NCBI GenBank assembly: GCA_964599635.1 | Contig: CAZRGM010000011.1 | Span: forward strand, 1 to 64,000 | From: WJMT01 sp964599635 | GTDB lineage: Bacteria; Acidobacteriota; Aminicenantia; Aminicenantales; Aminicenantaceae | Direction: 5' to 3' | DNA: 64,000 nucleotides | Shown here: piece by piece, positions 17,103-26,413 of the stretch | Layout: each line of letters opens with the position of its first letter | How positions within the stretch are numbered: the first letter of the stretch is position 1 | Made by a program: the position numbers and the translations under genes | The notes under the pieces: model-generated | Seen by the model: the letters and a program-made list of their open reading frames with translations, nothing else | Databases searched by the model: none | Told to the model about the DNA's origin: nothing

Positions 17103-19184
17103 ATGAACAAAAAACCAATTTTTATTGTTTTATTTCTTGGTGGGATTCTCATTCTTCCGCTGTCTTTATCAGCCTATATAGGCCCTGGAGCTGGATTTGC
17201 CTTTCTCTCCTCGTTCTTAGTTTTTTTTCTCACTTTCCTATTAGCTATTTTCTCTCTTCTTTCTTGGCCTTTCCGGTTTCTTTTTAAATTGGTCAAAAGA
17301 AGAAAAACCTATAAAAAAAGTTTAGTCAACCAAGTTGTCATCGTTGGACTCGATGGAATGGAACCGACTCTTGTTGAAAAATTTATGAACGAAGGAAAGC
17401 TGCCCCACTTCTCTCAACTCAAAAATACAGGAGTCTATAAGGAGCTTGCCACCACCATTCCCTCTATTTCACCTGTTGCATGGTCGTCATTCATGACTGG
17501 ATGCCATCCGGCAAAACACAATATATTCGATTTTCTAAGCCGGAATCCCCAAACATATCTTCCAGATCTCTCTTCTGCCCAAATCAGCAGTCCTGAAAAA
17601 TTTTTATCTTTAGGAAAATATAAAATACCCCTCTCAAAACCAGTTATTAAGGGATTAAGAAAAAGCATTCCATTCTGGAAAATCCTAGGGCAGAATGGTA
17701 TTTTCAGCACGATCTTACGAATCCCCATCACTTTTCCCCCCGAAAAATTCTATGGACATCTCGTCTCAGGAATGTGTGCACCAGACCTTAAAGGGAGTCA
17801 GGGAACATTTTCATTTTATAGCTCAGAAAAAACTGACATCGGGGAAGGAGGCATGGTTATCCCCGTCACATTAAACAGCAACACGATTGAGACTTATATT
17901 TCTGGCCCAACAAATTCTCTGCATAAAGACGAACAAGAGATGCGTTTAGCCATGAAAATCCGAATATTTCCCCAAAAAGATTCGATCTCTATCCATATTT
18001 CAAAAAAATCTTTTGTGTTAAGAAAAAACAAGCTGTCTGACTGGATTAAAATCACCTTTAAGCCGGGATTAGGGATGAAAATAAGAGCCATATGCCGGTT
18101 TTATGTGTCTGAAATATCCCCTGAATTTAAGATGTATATGACACCTCTAAATATAGACCCTGAAAAGCCCTCTCTGCCCATTTCCCATCCTTTTGTTTAC
18201 TCCTCTTACATTGCCAAATTATTAGGACCCTATAACACCTTAGGGGAAACAGATGATACATGGGCCTTAAATGAAAAGATACTGGATGAAGACACATTCC
18301 TTGAGCTTTGTTATGACAACCAAAAAGAATCAGAAAAAATGCTGTTCAACGCCATGAATAAAACAAGACGGGGTGTTGTTGCCTGCTGGTTTCAAATAAC
18401 CGACAGCCTCCAGCATATGTTTTTCCGTTATTTAGATAAAAATCACCCAGCGCTCAAATACTCCCTATCTGAAAAAAATGAAAAAGTTATTGAAGACTTG
18501 TATATCAAAATGGACGAATTAGTGGGAAGGATTCTGAATAAAATAAATAAAAAATCATTTCTGATAGTCATGTCTGATCATGGTTTCAAACAATTCAAGC
18601 GGGGTGTGAATATAAATTCATGGCTCTACCAAAATGGTTATTTAAGACTCAAAGACGGCAAAAATCAAAGCGGAGAATGGTTCAAAGATGTCGATTGGAA
18701 AAACACGAAAGCTTATGGACTTGGACTAGCTGGAATTTATATCAATCTCAAGGGGAGAGAAAGAGATGGGATTGTGAATCCAGGAAAAGAATACCTAGAA
18801 CTCAAAACTGAACTCAAAACAAAGCTAGAGAATTTAAAAGACCCAAAAGAAAATAAAAATGCGATTAGAACAATCTATGACCGGGATCAAATTCCCGCAG
18901 GCCCCTATAAGAATAATTGTCCAGACTTAATCGTTGGATACTCTGAGGGATACAGGGTCTCCTGGGATTCTGTAAGCGGAAAAGTCAATTCCTATAGCTT
19001 CCAGGACAATAGGAAAGCATGGAGTGGAGACCATTGCATTGATCCTGAAATAGTACCGGGTGTTTTATTCTGTAATCATAAAATAAATAAACAAAAAGCG
19101 AGCATCGTAGATATTGCTCCGACGGTCTTGAAACTGTTTGGAATCAAGCCCCCTTCACATATGGATGGATTTCCTTTGATATAA
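17103..19184 (+). CDS. Alkaline-phosphatase-superfamily phosphodiesterase, membrane-anchored paralogue
   Basis: This protein of about 693 residues has two N-terminal hydrophobic segments flanking AYIGPGAGFAFLSS, then a basic stretch, then the catalytic domain. VVIVGLDGMEP, SPVAWSSFMTG, DSLQHMFFR, SDHGFKQF and WSGDHC give the metal ligands and nucleophile. A large insert of about 150 residues lies between the nucleophile region and DSLQH, shared with the third paralogue. I prefer the ATG at 17103 over 17067, because the longer frame overlaps the upstream gene and puts 12 hydrophilic residues before the membrane segment. The catalytic domain could face either side of the membrane. Confidence 0.82.
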   Translation: MNKKPIFIVLFLGGILILPLSLSAYIGPGAGFAFLSSFLVFFLTFLLAIFSLLSWPFRFLFKLVKRRKTYKKSLVNQVVIVGLDGMEPTLVEKFMNEGKLPHFSQLKNTGVYKELATTIPSISPVAWSSFMTGCHPAKHNIFDFLSRNPQTYLPDLSSAQISSPEKFLSLGKYKIPLSKPVIKGLRKSIPFWKILGQNGIFSTILRIPITFPPEKFYGHLVSGMCAPDLKGSQGTFSFYSSEKTDIGEGGMVIPVTLNSNTIETYISGPTNSLHKDEQEMRLAMKIRIFPQKDSISIHISKKSFVLRKNKLSDWIKITFKPGLGMKIRAICRFYVSEISPEFKMYMTPLNIDPEKPSLPISHPFVYSSYIAKLLGPYNTLGETDDTWALNEKILDEDTFLELCYDNQKESEKMLFNAMNKTRRGVVACWFQITDSLQHMFFRYLDKNHPALKYSLSEKNEKVIEDLYIKMDELVGRILNKINKKSFLIVMSDHGFKQFKRGVNINSWLYQNGYLRLKDGKNQSGEWFKDVDWKNTKAYGLGLAGIYINLKGRERDGIVNPGKEYLELKTELKTKLENLKDPKENKNAIRTIYDRDQIPAGPYKNNCPDLIVGYSEGYRVSWDSVSGKVNSYSFQDNRKAWSGDHCIDPEIVPGVLFCNHKINKQKASIVDIAPTVLKLFGIKPPSHMDGFPLI

Positions 19185-19255
19185 TATTTTTATAAACTTT
19201 CCATTCCGTGTTAAAATAGATAAAAGATAGCAAAATGATTATTTAGGAAAAACCA

Positions 19256-21238
19256 ATGAAACACATCAACAGAAGAGAATTCCTTAAATGGGGTCTTACT
19301 GCGGGCTCTTTTCTAGCCCTCACCCCCACTAATACATTGACTAAGACTCTGGGAAACAAAGATACTCAGCACAAAATTATTGTGCTGGGTTTTGACGGAA
19401 TTGATCCCAATCTATTGAAAGGATGGATCCAAGATGGAAAACTCCCCGCTTTTAGGCGGTTGTGGGAATCAGGAGATTTTAAGCCTTTGAGAACCAGCTG
19501 CCCCCCTCAAAGCCCTGTGGCCTGGTCAAATTTTATAACCGGTATGAATCCCGGGGGACATGGAATCTACGATTTTATCCATAGAGACCCTGAAACTTAT
19601 ATTCCTATATTTTCTGCATCTAAAACATCAGAAGCAACCAGAACACTGTCTATCAGTGGTTATGAATTCCCTCTATCCAGCGGAAAAGTTGAGCTTCTTA
19701 GAAGAGGGAGGGCTTTCTGGCAGATCCTGGAAGACTATGACATTCCTAGCACCGTTTTTAAAATTCCTTCCAATTACCCTCCGGCCCCTACCAAACAGAG
19801 GACATTATCTGGGATGGGGACCCCTGATATACTCGGAACTTACGGGATTTGTAACTATTATACAACAGAGGCTGCAGAAGTCGATCCTGATTTAGGGGGT
19901 GCCAGAGTTCATGAAGTCTATGTCATAGGAAATCAAGTGCATGCGAAAATACCAGGCCCTGATAATCCTTTTAAAAAAGAACATCCGGAATCTTCCGTTG
20001 ATTTTTCTGTTTTCCTAGATCCCGTAAATCCTGTGGCCAAAATCAAAATACAGAATCATGAATTTATACTTAAAGAAGGCGAATGGAGTGATTGGAAAAG
20101 AATTCATTTCGATATGATTCCTACCCAATCCATTAAAGGGATCACCAACTTTTTTCTAAAACAAATCCGCCCAGAATTCAAACTCTATGTCTCTCCAGTT
20201 AATATTGACCCCGGGGACCCAGTGCTCCCCATATCAACACCCAGCTCTTATGCCAAAGAACTGGAAAAGGAATTCGGACCTTTCTTTACCAAAGGCCTTC
20301 CAGCAGACACCAGTGCTCTGACATATGGATTCTTAGACGACGGAGAGTTCCTCAAGCTAGATGACCTGATTTTAAATGAACGTCTGAACATATTTGATTA
20401 CGAACTAAACCGTTTTGAGTCAGGAGTCCTTTTTTACTACTTCTCAAGCACTGACCAGAGACAGCATATGTTCTGGAGGCACATTGATAAAGAAAGTCCT
20501 CTGTATGATGAAAAACTTGCTTCTCAGTATAAAAATACCATCTTCAATATCTATCAAACCGCAGACATGGTCCTTGATAAAGCCATGAAAAAATCGGATA
20601 AAAATACCATCATCATGGCTATATCTGATCATGGTTTTTCGCCGTTCCGCCGTCAGTTCAATATGAATACATGGCTGAAGGAAAACGGTTATCACAAACT
20701 CATTAATGAACAAAAACAAGGAGAAGACAGCCTATTCATGAATACAGACTGGAGCCAAACAAAAGCCTATGCCATAGGTCTTAATGGAGTCTATATCAAT
20801 CAGAAAGGCAGAGAATCGAGAGGCCTTGTGTCCCCAGGCCTTGATAAGGATAATCTTGTTCATGAGATAGCTCAAAAGCTTGAAAAATACAGAGATCCTG
20901 AAACAGGTGAAAAAGTGATCCTCAAAGCGTTTATAGCTAATGAAGTCTATTCTGGAGCTTATACCTCTATAGCACCTGATATTATACTGGGATTTAACGC
21001 CGGTTATCGTATTTCCTGGTCATCCCCTTTAGGAAGACTTCCCAAAAATATCGTGGAGGACAATCAGGACAAATGGAGTGGGGATCACTGCATGGCTCCC
21101 CAACTCATCCCGGGAATATTGTTAGTCAATAGAAAAATCAAAAAAGCTCATCCGGCTCTCTACGATTTATCCCCGACCATGCTTAAGATCTTTGGTATTC
21201 CTATCCCCAAAGATATGGTAGGAACCCCAGTTTTTTAA
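19256..21238 (+). CDS. Alkaline-phosphatase-superfamily phosphodiesterase, Tat-exported paralogue
   Basis: This 660-residue protein opens with a twin-arginine signal (NRREFLKWGLTAGSFLAL), so it should be folded in the cytosol and exported by Tat. The catalytic domain is close to that of the gene before it: GFDGIDP (D47), SPVAWSNFITG (nucleophile Ser 91), SSTDQRQHMFWR, SDHGFSPF and WSGDHC. Together the three genes look like one duplicated enzyme sent to different places in the cell. The substrate is unknown; phosphodiester or phosphonate bonds of envelope lipids or glycans are possible. Confidence 0.84.
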   Translation: MKHINRREFLKWGLTAGSFLALTPTNTLTKTLGNKDTQHKIIVLGFDGIDPNLLKGWIQDGKLPAFRRLWESGDFKPLRTSCPPQSPVAWSNFITGMNPGGHGIYDFIHRDPETYIPIFSASKTSEATRTLSISGYEFPLSSGKVELLRRGRAFWQILEDYDIPSTVFKIPSNYPPAPTKQRTLSGMGTPDILGTYGICNYYTTEAAEVDPDLGGARVHEVYVIGNQVHAKIPGPDNPFKKEHPESSVDFSVFLDPVNPVAKIKIQNHEFILKEGEWSDWKRIHFDMIPTQSIKGITNFFLKQIRPEFKLYVSPVNIDPGDPVLPISTPSSYAKELEKEFGPFFTKGLPADTSALTYGFLDDGEFLKLDDLILNERLNIFDYELNRFESGVLFYYFSSTDQRQHMFWRHIDKESPLYDEKLASQYKNTIFNIYQTADMVLDKAMKKSDKNTIIMAISDHGFSPFRRQFNMNTWLKENGYHKLINEQKQGEDSLFMNTDWSQTKAYAIGLNGVYINQKGRESRGLVSPGLDKDNLVHEIAQKLEKYRDPETGEKVILKAFIANEVYSGAYTSIAPDIILGFNAGYRISWSSPLGRLPKNIVEDNQDKWSGDHCMAPQLIPGILLVNRKIKKAHPALYDLSPTMLKIFGIPIPKDMVGTPVF

Positions 21239-21253
21239 AAGAAAGGAAATGAA

Positions 21254-21445
21254 ATGGGAAAAGCAAAAATCAAACTGGAAAAAGAACTTTTTAAAAAAGT
21301 GAAAAAATTCGCTTCTCTCTCTGGATATTCCTCCCCAGAAGAATTTATTACCCACTGTTTGGAAAACGAGATAACCAAACTAGAGGAATCTGATTCTGAA
21401 GAAGAAATGAAAAAGAAGCTCAAGGGATTAGGTTATATTTCTTGA
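21254..21445 (+). CDS. Small 63-residue protein of the phosphodiesterase cluster
   Basis: This short gene starts 15 bp after the third phosphodiesterase gene, with GAAAGGAAATGAA as ribosome site. The protein is charged and helical; residues 8-45 (LEKELFKKVKKFASLSGY...) could be a ribbon-helix-helix-like fold. It ends LKGLGYIS. Similar Leu-Gly-Tyr tails occur at the ends of many sulfatase and phosphodiesterase proteins (from memory), which may tie it to its neighbours. Function not recognised. Confidence 0.65.
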   Translation: MGKAKIKLEKELFKKVKKFASLSGYSSPEEFITHCLENEITKLEESDSEEEMKKKLKGLGYIS

Positions 21446-21483
21446 AACATCCCCTAAAGATAAATCCTACAAAGTCTTGAAAA

Positions 21484-22314
21484 ATGGCTAGTGTTTTAAA
21501 TTCAATCCTAAATGGAATGTTTGAAATTTTACTTTTCCCTTTCCAGAATATAAATCCCTGGTTCGGCATGATTTTTATCTCATTATTAACCGGTCTCTTC
21601 ATGCTTTTTATCTTCAAACTCACTTCAAACCAACAAGGAATCAAAAAAGCCAAAAATAAAATTAAAGCCCACCTTTTGGAACTGCGGCTCTACAAAGACG
21701 ACCTCCGGACCTCTCTTAAAGCCCAGGGAAATATCATTCTTTCAAATCTTAAATACATGAAGTTCTCGCTGAAACCCCTGTTAGTTATGATCATCCCCAT
21801 TATACTGATCCTTATTCACATGAACTTTTGGTTTGCTTATGAATCCTTAGAGACAGGAGAAAAAGCACTTTTAAAAATCCAATTAGCTGAAGGGTATAGA
21901 ACCACTGAAGTTAACGTTAAAATCCAAAGTCATGACGGCATAAAAATAGAGACTCCTCCTCTTAGAATAGATGAATCAGGGGAAATAGACTGGCGCTTTT
22001 CGGCAAACAAAAAAGGCCTTCATGAACTTAAAATACAAGTCGGCGAAAATTTAATCACTAAATCAATATCAGTCAATCAAAAACCATTAAGTAAAATATC
22101 TCCACTTAAAAAAAGAAAAAGCTTCTTGAATCAGATTTTATATCCAGTGGAAAAGCCTTTGGGAAAAAGTTCTTCTGTAAAATTGATTGAGGTCACTTAT
22201 CCATCCTCAGGGTTTCATATTTTCGGGATAAAAATTCACTGGATCATCACGTTCTTCATTCTCTCCATTATATTCGGATTTTCCCTTAAAGGATTGTTCG
22301 GGGTGGAAATTTAA
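21484..22314 (+). CDS. Membrane protein with EMC3/TMCO1 (DUF106)-like insertase domain
   Basis: In this 276-residue protein a membrane segment (about 24-46) is followed by a charged helical pair (about 48-90), then a second membrane segment LLVMIIPIILILIHMNFWFAY followed by ESLETGEKALL. This order, and the Pro in the second helix with the Tyr-x-x-Leu-x-x-Gly after it, resemble archaeal DUF106 and eukaryotic EMC3/TMCO1, the YidC/Oxa1 superfamily. A soluble domain (about 120-235, beta-rich by eye) and a third membrane segment near the C-terminus follow. Membrane insertion of a cluster partner is a guess. It could also be a divergent unknown membrane protein. Confidence 0.6.
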   Translation: MASVLNSILNGMFEILLFPFQNINPWFGMIFISLLTGLFMLFIFKLTSNQQGIKKAKNKIKAHLLELRLYKDDLRTSLKAQGNIILSNLKYMKFSLKPLLVMIIPIILILIHMNFWFAYESLETGEKALLKIQLAEGYRTTEVNVKIQSHDGIKIETPPLRIDESGEIDWRFSANKKGLHELKIQVGENLITKSISVNQKPLSKISPLKKRKSFLNQILYPVEKPLGKSSSVKLIEVTYPSSGFHIFGIKIHWIITFFILSIIFGFSLKGLFGVEI

Positions 22315-22475
22315 AGCTCCTTCAACCTGTCCAAACTTTCTCAAACCCCTGCTTTATTTAAAATAACGGTCAGCAATTTTCAAAGTAACAAATCCTTTCC
22401 ATTTTCATTTATTTTTTGGTATAGTCTGTGATAATTTAAAAATATGAGTCACATTCAACAGAAGGAGGTCAAAAT

Positions 22476-23480
22476 ATGAAGAAATACATGGTTTTAAGTT
22501 TATCTATCTGTTTAATCCTTTTTTCTTTTCTATCCTGTGAAAAAAAGACACCTGCTCCTAAGGCAGGGACAGCTTCTCCGACAGACATGCTGAGTCTACT
22601 TCCCCTGGACTCCCAAGGAGTCTTATTTGCTGATATTCATGAAGCGATGTCCGTTGAAACAATCAGTCAATCATTAGAGGAACAAAAAAGTTCAAAAAAA
22701 TACTTTGAATTTATTGAAAAAACCGGGATTGATCCTAAAAAAGACATCTATTTTATGGCAGTCTCCCTGTCAGCAAAAAGTCCGGAGTCCCTCCAGAAAA
22801 TAGCCGCAGTGATTAATCTTAAATACGACAAAGATTCTCTCCTAGAATTTATAAAAGTTAAAACTGAAGAAGAAGAAGAAGAAGAACAGAAAATAACTGA
22901 AGTCGACTACAACGGGACACCCATTTATACCATGGAAGAAAACGGTGAAAAATCAGGATTCGCTTTTCTGGATGAATCAAACATAGTCGCAGGTAATTTA
23001 GACGGGATACAATCTGTTTTAGACATCATGAACAATCAAGGGGAAAATATATTAAAAAACGAAGAGATTTCTAACCTGCTGAAAGAAACCAACAAAGACA
23101 CTCTCTTCTGGGGAGTCTTTTGCGTTCCCCAAGAAGCGGCTGAAAAAGCCTCATCCCAAAATCCTATGCTCCAAAGCTTCAAATCTGTCCGTGCGGTCAT
23201 TATGAATTTTGATTATCAAAATCAGTCCATGCTGATTGACGTGGATCTAAAAAGCAGCGATCCAGAGAAAAATGAACAGTTAGCCAATGCCTTAAACGGC
23301 ATCAAAAGTTTTGCCGCTATGTCTGCCCAGGAAAAACCAGAACTCGGAGAGCTGATGAATAAAATTCAGGTCACTTCAAGCGATCAAGGGATAAAAGTTT
23401 CCGCCGATATCCCCGAAGAACTGATTAAAAAGGTAACCGAATCAACCCAAACCGAAGAAACCAAGGAAACCGAAAAATAA
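22476..23480 (+). CDS. Predicted lipoprotein, DUF3352-like
   Basis: This 334-residue protein has a signal peptide with lipobox FLSC (Cys near 20), so it should be processed by Lgt and LspA. The mature part has the pattern MLSLLPLDSQGVLFADIHEA and later an acidic run of Glu, resembling DUF3352-type lipoproteins of unknown function. AGAAGGAGGTC precedes the ATG. It may belong to the phosphodiesterase cluster but is separated from it by 160 bp. Its stop codon is followed after 2 bp by a full R2 element. Confidence 0.7.
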   Translation: MKKYMVLSLSICLILFSFLSCEKKTPAPKAGTASPTDMLSLLPLDSQGVLFADIHEAMSVETISQSLEEQKSSKKYFEFIEKTGIDPKKDIYFMAVSLSAKSPESLQKIAAVINLKYDKDSLLEFIKVKTEEEEEEEQKITEVDYNGTPIYTMEENGEKSGFAFLDESNIVAGNLDGIQSVLDIMNNQGENILKNEEISNLLKETNKDTLFWGVFCVPQEAAEKASSQNPMLQSFKSVRAVIMNFDYQNQSMLIDVDLKSSDPEKNEQLANALNGIKSFAAMSAQEKPELGELMNKIQVTSSDQGIKVSADIPEELIKKVTESTQTEETKETEK

Positions 23481-23482
23481 TC

Positions 23483-23670
23483 TGAAATTCAGGTGTGGCT
23501 TGTGCTCCCTTCAGATTTTTAACGCCATTCTTCTTCATTTTTCTCGGCTGCTGCGTAACTCCCCCCGTCCGTGGGTCAGACATACTCACAGCTCGGCTCT
23601 GCCGAGTTCCCTCGAAAAATTCATCAGAAGGCTAAATTTTCAATGTCGCTTCAGCCACACCTGAATTTCA
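23483..23670. repeat. R2 element, full copy A (188 bp, perfect 18-bp terminal inverted repeats)
   Basis: The ends TGAAATTCAGGTGTGGCT (23483-23500) and its exact complement (23653-23670) bracket a conserved core. The core includes a hairpin CTCGGC-TCT-GCCGAG (23592-23606) and a block whose complement reads GTCTGACCCACGGACGGGG. The same core, in the other orientation, is found at 56125-56317. It has no reading frame of note. It starts 2 bp after the stop codon of the lipoprotein gene and fills most of the 320-bp gap between convergent genes. Confidence 0.85.
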
Positions 23671-23770
23671 TAAAGTATACTCTTTCCCTGTTAGATATTT
23701 AGATATAAAGGTTATGTCGCTATATCAATTTGCAGACAGGCATCCTAAAGAACCAGCTTGCCTGATTTAA

Positions 23771-23800
23771 TTTGGGAGCATAAGCCAAACCCGAATTTCA
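23771..23800. repeat. R2 element, terminal fragment D
   Basis: Thirty base pairs whose complement begins TGAAATTCGGGTTTGGCTTA match one end of R2 copy A with a few changes. The fragment abuts the stop codon of the minus-strand permease gene exactly. Confidence 0.65.
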
Positions 23801-24613
23801 TCACTCCTCCAGGATGTATTCCTTAAAATGAAACACCAAGCAGGCTAAACCAAGAAAAACAGCTGTAATCAGGAAAAGAATGATGACTGCTAGAAGAGGG
23901 GGAGTCGGCTCGAGCCGAAAAAGGAGAAAAGAAAATCTTCCTGGTGAGGGAGAAGGAAGCAGAGATTTAAGGTAGTGGACAACGGCAAAACGCTGAGTGG
24001 AACCGGGGAAATACTGAATGACATTTTCCCAGCCAAAACTAAAAACCAAACCAAACATAATAGATCTTTTTATAAACGTCCCTATAAATGTGAATACAGA
24101 AGTGTAACATATAAGTCCCAACACCAGCACTCCAATGTCTCTGAAAAGAACCTTGTAAAGGGATAAATGGCCCAATTCATTCAAATTCAATATAAAAAAA
24201 CATAAAAAGACTCCAACCACAGTCATTAAAATAATAAGAAGGGTGTAAGCCGCATATTTTCCTAGGATGAAGGAGGCCTTTGAAATAGGCCGGGTGCTTA
24301 AATAAGGGAGAGTTCTTCCCTCTAATTCTTCAGAACACACGGAGGTCCCAAAAAAAAGAGCCAAGATCAATATGATGAATTGAAGGTAAAAGGTCATGAT
24401 AAAATTAGAAAAGATATAGATTCCGGATAAAGAACTCCGGTCAGAGAAAATTTGTCCGAACTTGACCACAAAAGCCATAATGACTGGAATAAAACTGAGC
24501 AGATAAAATAACTTTGTTTTTTTGGCTTTACGACCCAATAAAAAGAAAAATGAGAACACATTTTTAAATGATGACAGAAAGTTCCAGCCTTTCTCTGTAT
24601 TTTTTCTTTTCAT
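23801..24613 (-). CDS. ABC-2-type transporter permease
   Basis: This 270-residue protein has six predicted membrane segments and the ABC-2 pattern FGTSVCSEELEGRTLPYLSTRPISKASFILGKY. It follows its ATPase with 1 bp between the genes. It forms the second of two exporter modules on this strand. The substrate is unknown; the sequence resembles NosY-type and similar exporters only at fold level. Confidence 0.82.
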   Translation of the reverse strand: MKRKNTEKGWNFLSSFKNVFSFFFLLGRKAKKTKLFYLLSFIPVIMAFVVKFGQIFSDRSSLSGIYIFSNFIMTFYLQFIILILALFFGTSVCSEELEGRTLPYLSTRPISKASFILGKYAAYTLLIILMTVVGVFLCFFILNLNELGHLSLYKVLFRDIGVLVLGLICYTSVFTFIGTFIKRSIMFGLVFSFGWENVIQYFPGSTQRFAVVHYLKSLLPSPSPGRFSFLLFRLEPTPPLLAVIILFLITAVFLGLACLVFHFKEYILEE

Positions 24614-24614
24614 C

Positions 24615-25541
24615 TCATTCTCCGATCAGATAATCAAATACAGCCTGAAGATTGTCATCGGGGGATGTAATTTCCTTAACTTCAATGTTTTCTTCAATAA
24701 AAATAGAAGGCAAATGATTGAAAAACTTGTCCCTATTATTTGTCTTCACCACAAAAGTTTCTTTATCAGCAGAAAAATCAATGTTCAGGATATAATCCTG
24801 TTTTATGAGTCCGGAAGCAACTTTCCTTGGATCACTGCATTTAACAGATATCATATGAGGATGTGTATCAATAAGATCCCTTATATAATGGATATCACCT
24901 TGAGCAAATATTTTCCCTTGATGGATGAGAATGATATCGTTGGTCATAGCCTCAATTTCAGGGAGGACATGACTGGAAACCACAATGGTTTTTCCCTCGT
25001 CTTTAAACGATTTGATCAGGCGAATTAACTTCCTTCTGCCCAGAGGATCCAATCCATTTAAAGGCTCATCTAAAATTAGCAACTCAGGTTCATGCGAAAT
25101 AGCTTGGGCAAATTTCAATCTCTGCCTCATCCCTCGACTGTAAGTTTTGATTCTTCGATCTTTATTTTTTTCTAGATTGACAATATCAAGTGCTTTATGA
25201 GCCTTATCATTGATTTCTGATAATGAAAAATTATGCAGTCTTAAGAGACCTGTGACAAACTCCCATCCAGTCATCTCTTCATAAAAAGAGTCTGATTCAG
25301 GACAAAATCCAATTTTAGAGAAAATTCTGTGGTTATTCCTGACATTCTCTCCATAAATCTGCACATATCCTATGTTGGCTTTGATCTGTCCGGTCAGCAG
25401 TTTTAGAAAAGTTGACTTTCCAGCTCCGTTGGGCCCAAGTAATCCCGTAATCCCTTTTTCTATACTTAAAGTCACATCACTCAATCCAAGTATATTCCCG
25501 TACCACTTCGAAAGTTTGTCTGTTTTGATAACAACCGTCAT
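24615..25541 (-). CDS. ABC transporter ATPase, second module
   Basis: This 308-residue protein has Walker A GPNGAGKST, signature YSRGMRQRLKFAQA, Walker B LLILDEPLNGLDPLG and the H-loop SSH. The last 90 residues form a CcmA/DrrA-type C-terminal domain. The start overlaps the upstream permease stop as ATGA. It pairs with the permease at 23801-24613. Confidence 0.9.
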   Translation of the reverse strand: MTVVIKTDKLSKWYGNILGLSDVTLSIEKGITGLLGPNGAGKSTFLKLLTGQIKANIGYVQIYGENVRNNHRIFSKIGFCPESDSFYEEMTGWEFVTGLLRLHNFSLSEINDKAHKALDIVNLEKNKDRRIKTYSRGMRQRLKFAQAISHEPELLILDEPLNGLDPLGRRKLIRLIKSFKDEGKTIVVSSHVLPEIEAMTNDIILIHQGKIFAQGDIHYIRDLIDTHPHMISVKCSDPRKVASGLIKQDYILNIDFSADKETFVVKTNNRDKFFNHLPSIFIEENIEVKEITSPDDNLQAVFDYLIGE

Positions 25542-26413
25542 TTTGCGACCTCTACGCCCCTAACTCTCTTGTTTAGAACAAAGCCTGCTGTCACACAGAC
25601 CAACATCAGCACCAGAAAAGAATAAATCCAAGGGACATTATAAGGCAGCTTTTGCCCAAAAAAAGCAGCCCCTACCTGTTGGATATCTGCTTTAATGGAT
25701 AGAAGGGAAAAATATTCACTTTCAAAGATACCCTTAAAAACGCCATAAAGAATATCTAAAAAGAGATAGACCCCAAATATAAGGATAGAAACATACCTCC
25801 TGTTTTTATTAACAGAAGAAATGAACAGAGTATAAAACGCAAAAAAAGCTGTTATAAAAAAAGAATAACCCACGACAGAAAAGATAAGCCAGGGATAATC
25901 AGATACAAATCTCAAACTTCCTGAGAACAACAGTTTCATCAGAAAGAATACAATTCCAGGGATGAGAGTCAGAATCAATATAAAAAAAGCGATCACTGAA
26001 GCTTTTCCTAAAAAATAATCTTTCTTTGTGAGAGGTCTTGAAAAATAAAGCTGGAGAGAGTTGTATCTCAGGTCATCAGAAATGAGCCCAGCTCCACAAA
26101 AAACCAATATCACAACGATCATAAAAAGCAAAAAATCATTGGTAAAATAAGAATGAAAGTAACTGGGATTTATCTTAAGAAACGGAACTGCTTTGGATTG
26201 ATCAACCAAAAAAGCAAAATCCTCCAACCTTTCAGCAATATAGATGCCGACTAGGAACACAAGGGCAGGTATGAGAGTTAAAAAAAATGTAAATTTGAAA
26301 TATTTTTTTTGAAACGCTAACTTGATCCCTTTTTTGGTTATGGGTGTCCACGGATACTTAGATTTTTTCAGTTCTCCTTCCCAATGGGTGTAGCCTTTTT
26401 CTTTAATGGACAT
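25538..26413 (-). CDS. ABC-2-type transporter permease, first module
   Basis: About 291 residues, six membrane segments. A hydrophilic N-terminus (THWEGELKKSKYPWTPITKKG) precedes the first one, and the ABC-2 core reads GAGLISDDLRYNSLQLYFSRPLTKKDYFLGK. The ATG at 26413 shares one base with the stop of the preceding ATPase; a GTG one codon earlier is also possible. Substrate unknown. Confidence 0.83.
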   Translation of the reverse strand: MSIKEKGYTHWEGELKKSKYPWTPITKKGIKLAFQKKYFKFTFFLTLIPALVFLVGIYIAERLEDFAFLVDQSKAVPFLKINPSYFHSYFTNDFLLFMIVVILVFCGAGLISDDLRYNSLQLYFSRPLTKKDYFLGKASVIAFFILILTLIPGIVFFLMKLLFSGSLRFVSDYPWLIFSVVGYSFFITAFFAFYTLFISSVNKNRRYVSILIFGVYLFLDILYGVFKGIFESEYFSLLSIKADIQQVGAAFFGQKLPYNVPWIYSFLVLMLVCVTAGFVLNKRVRGVEVAK

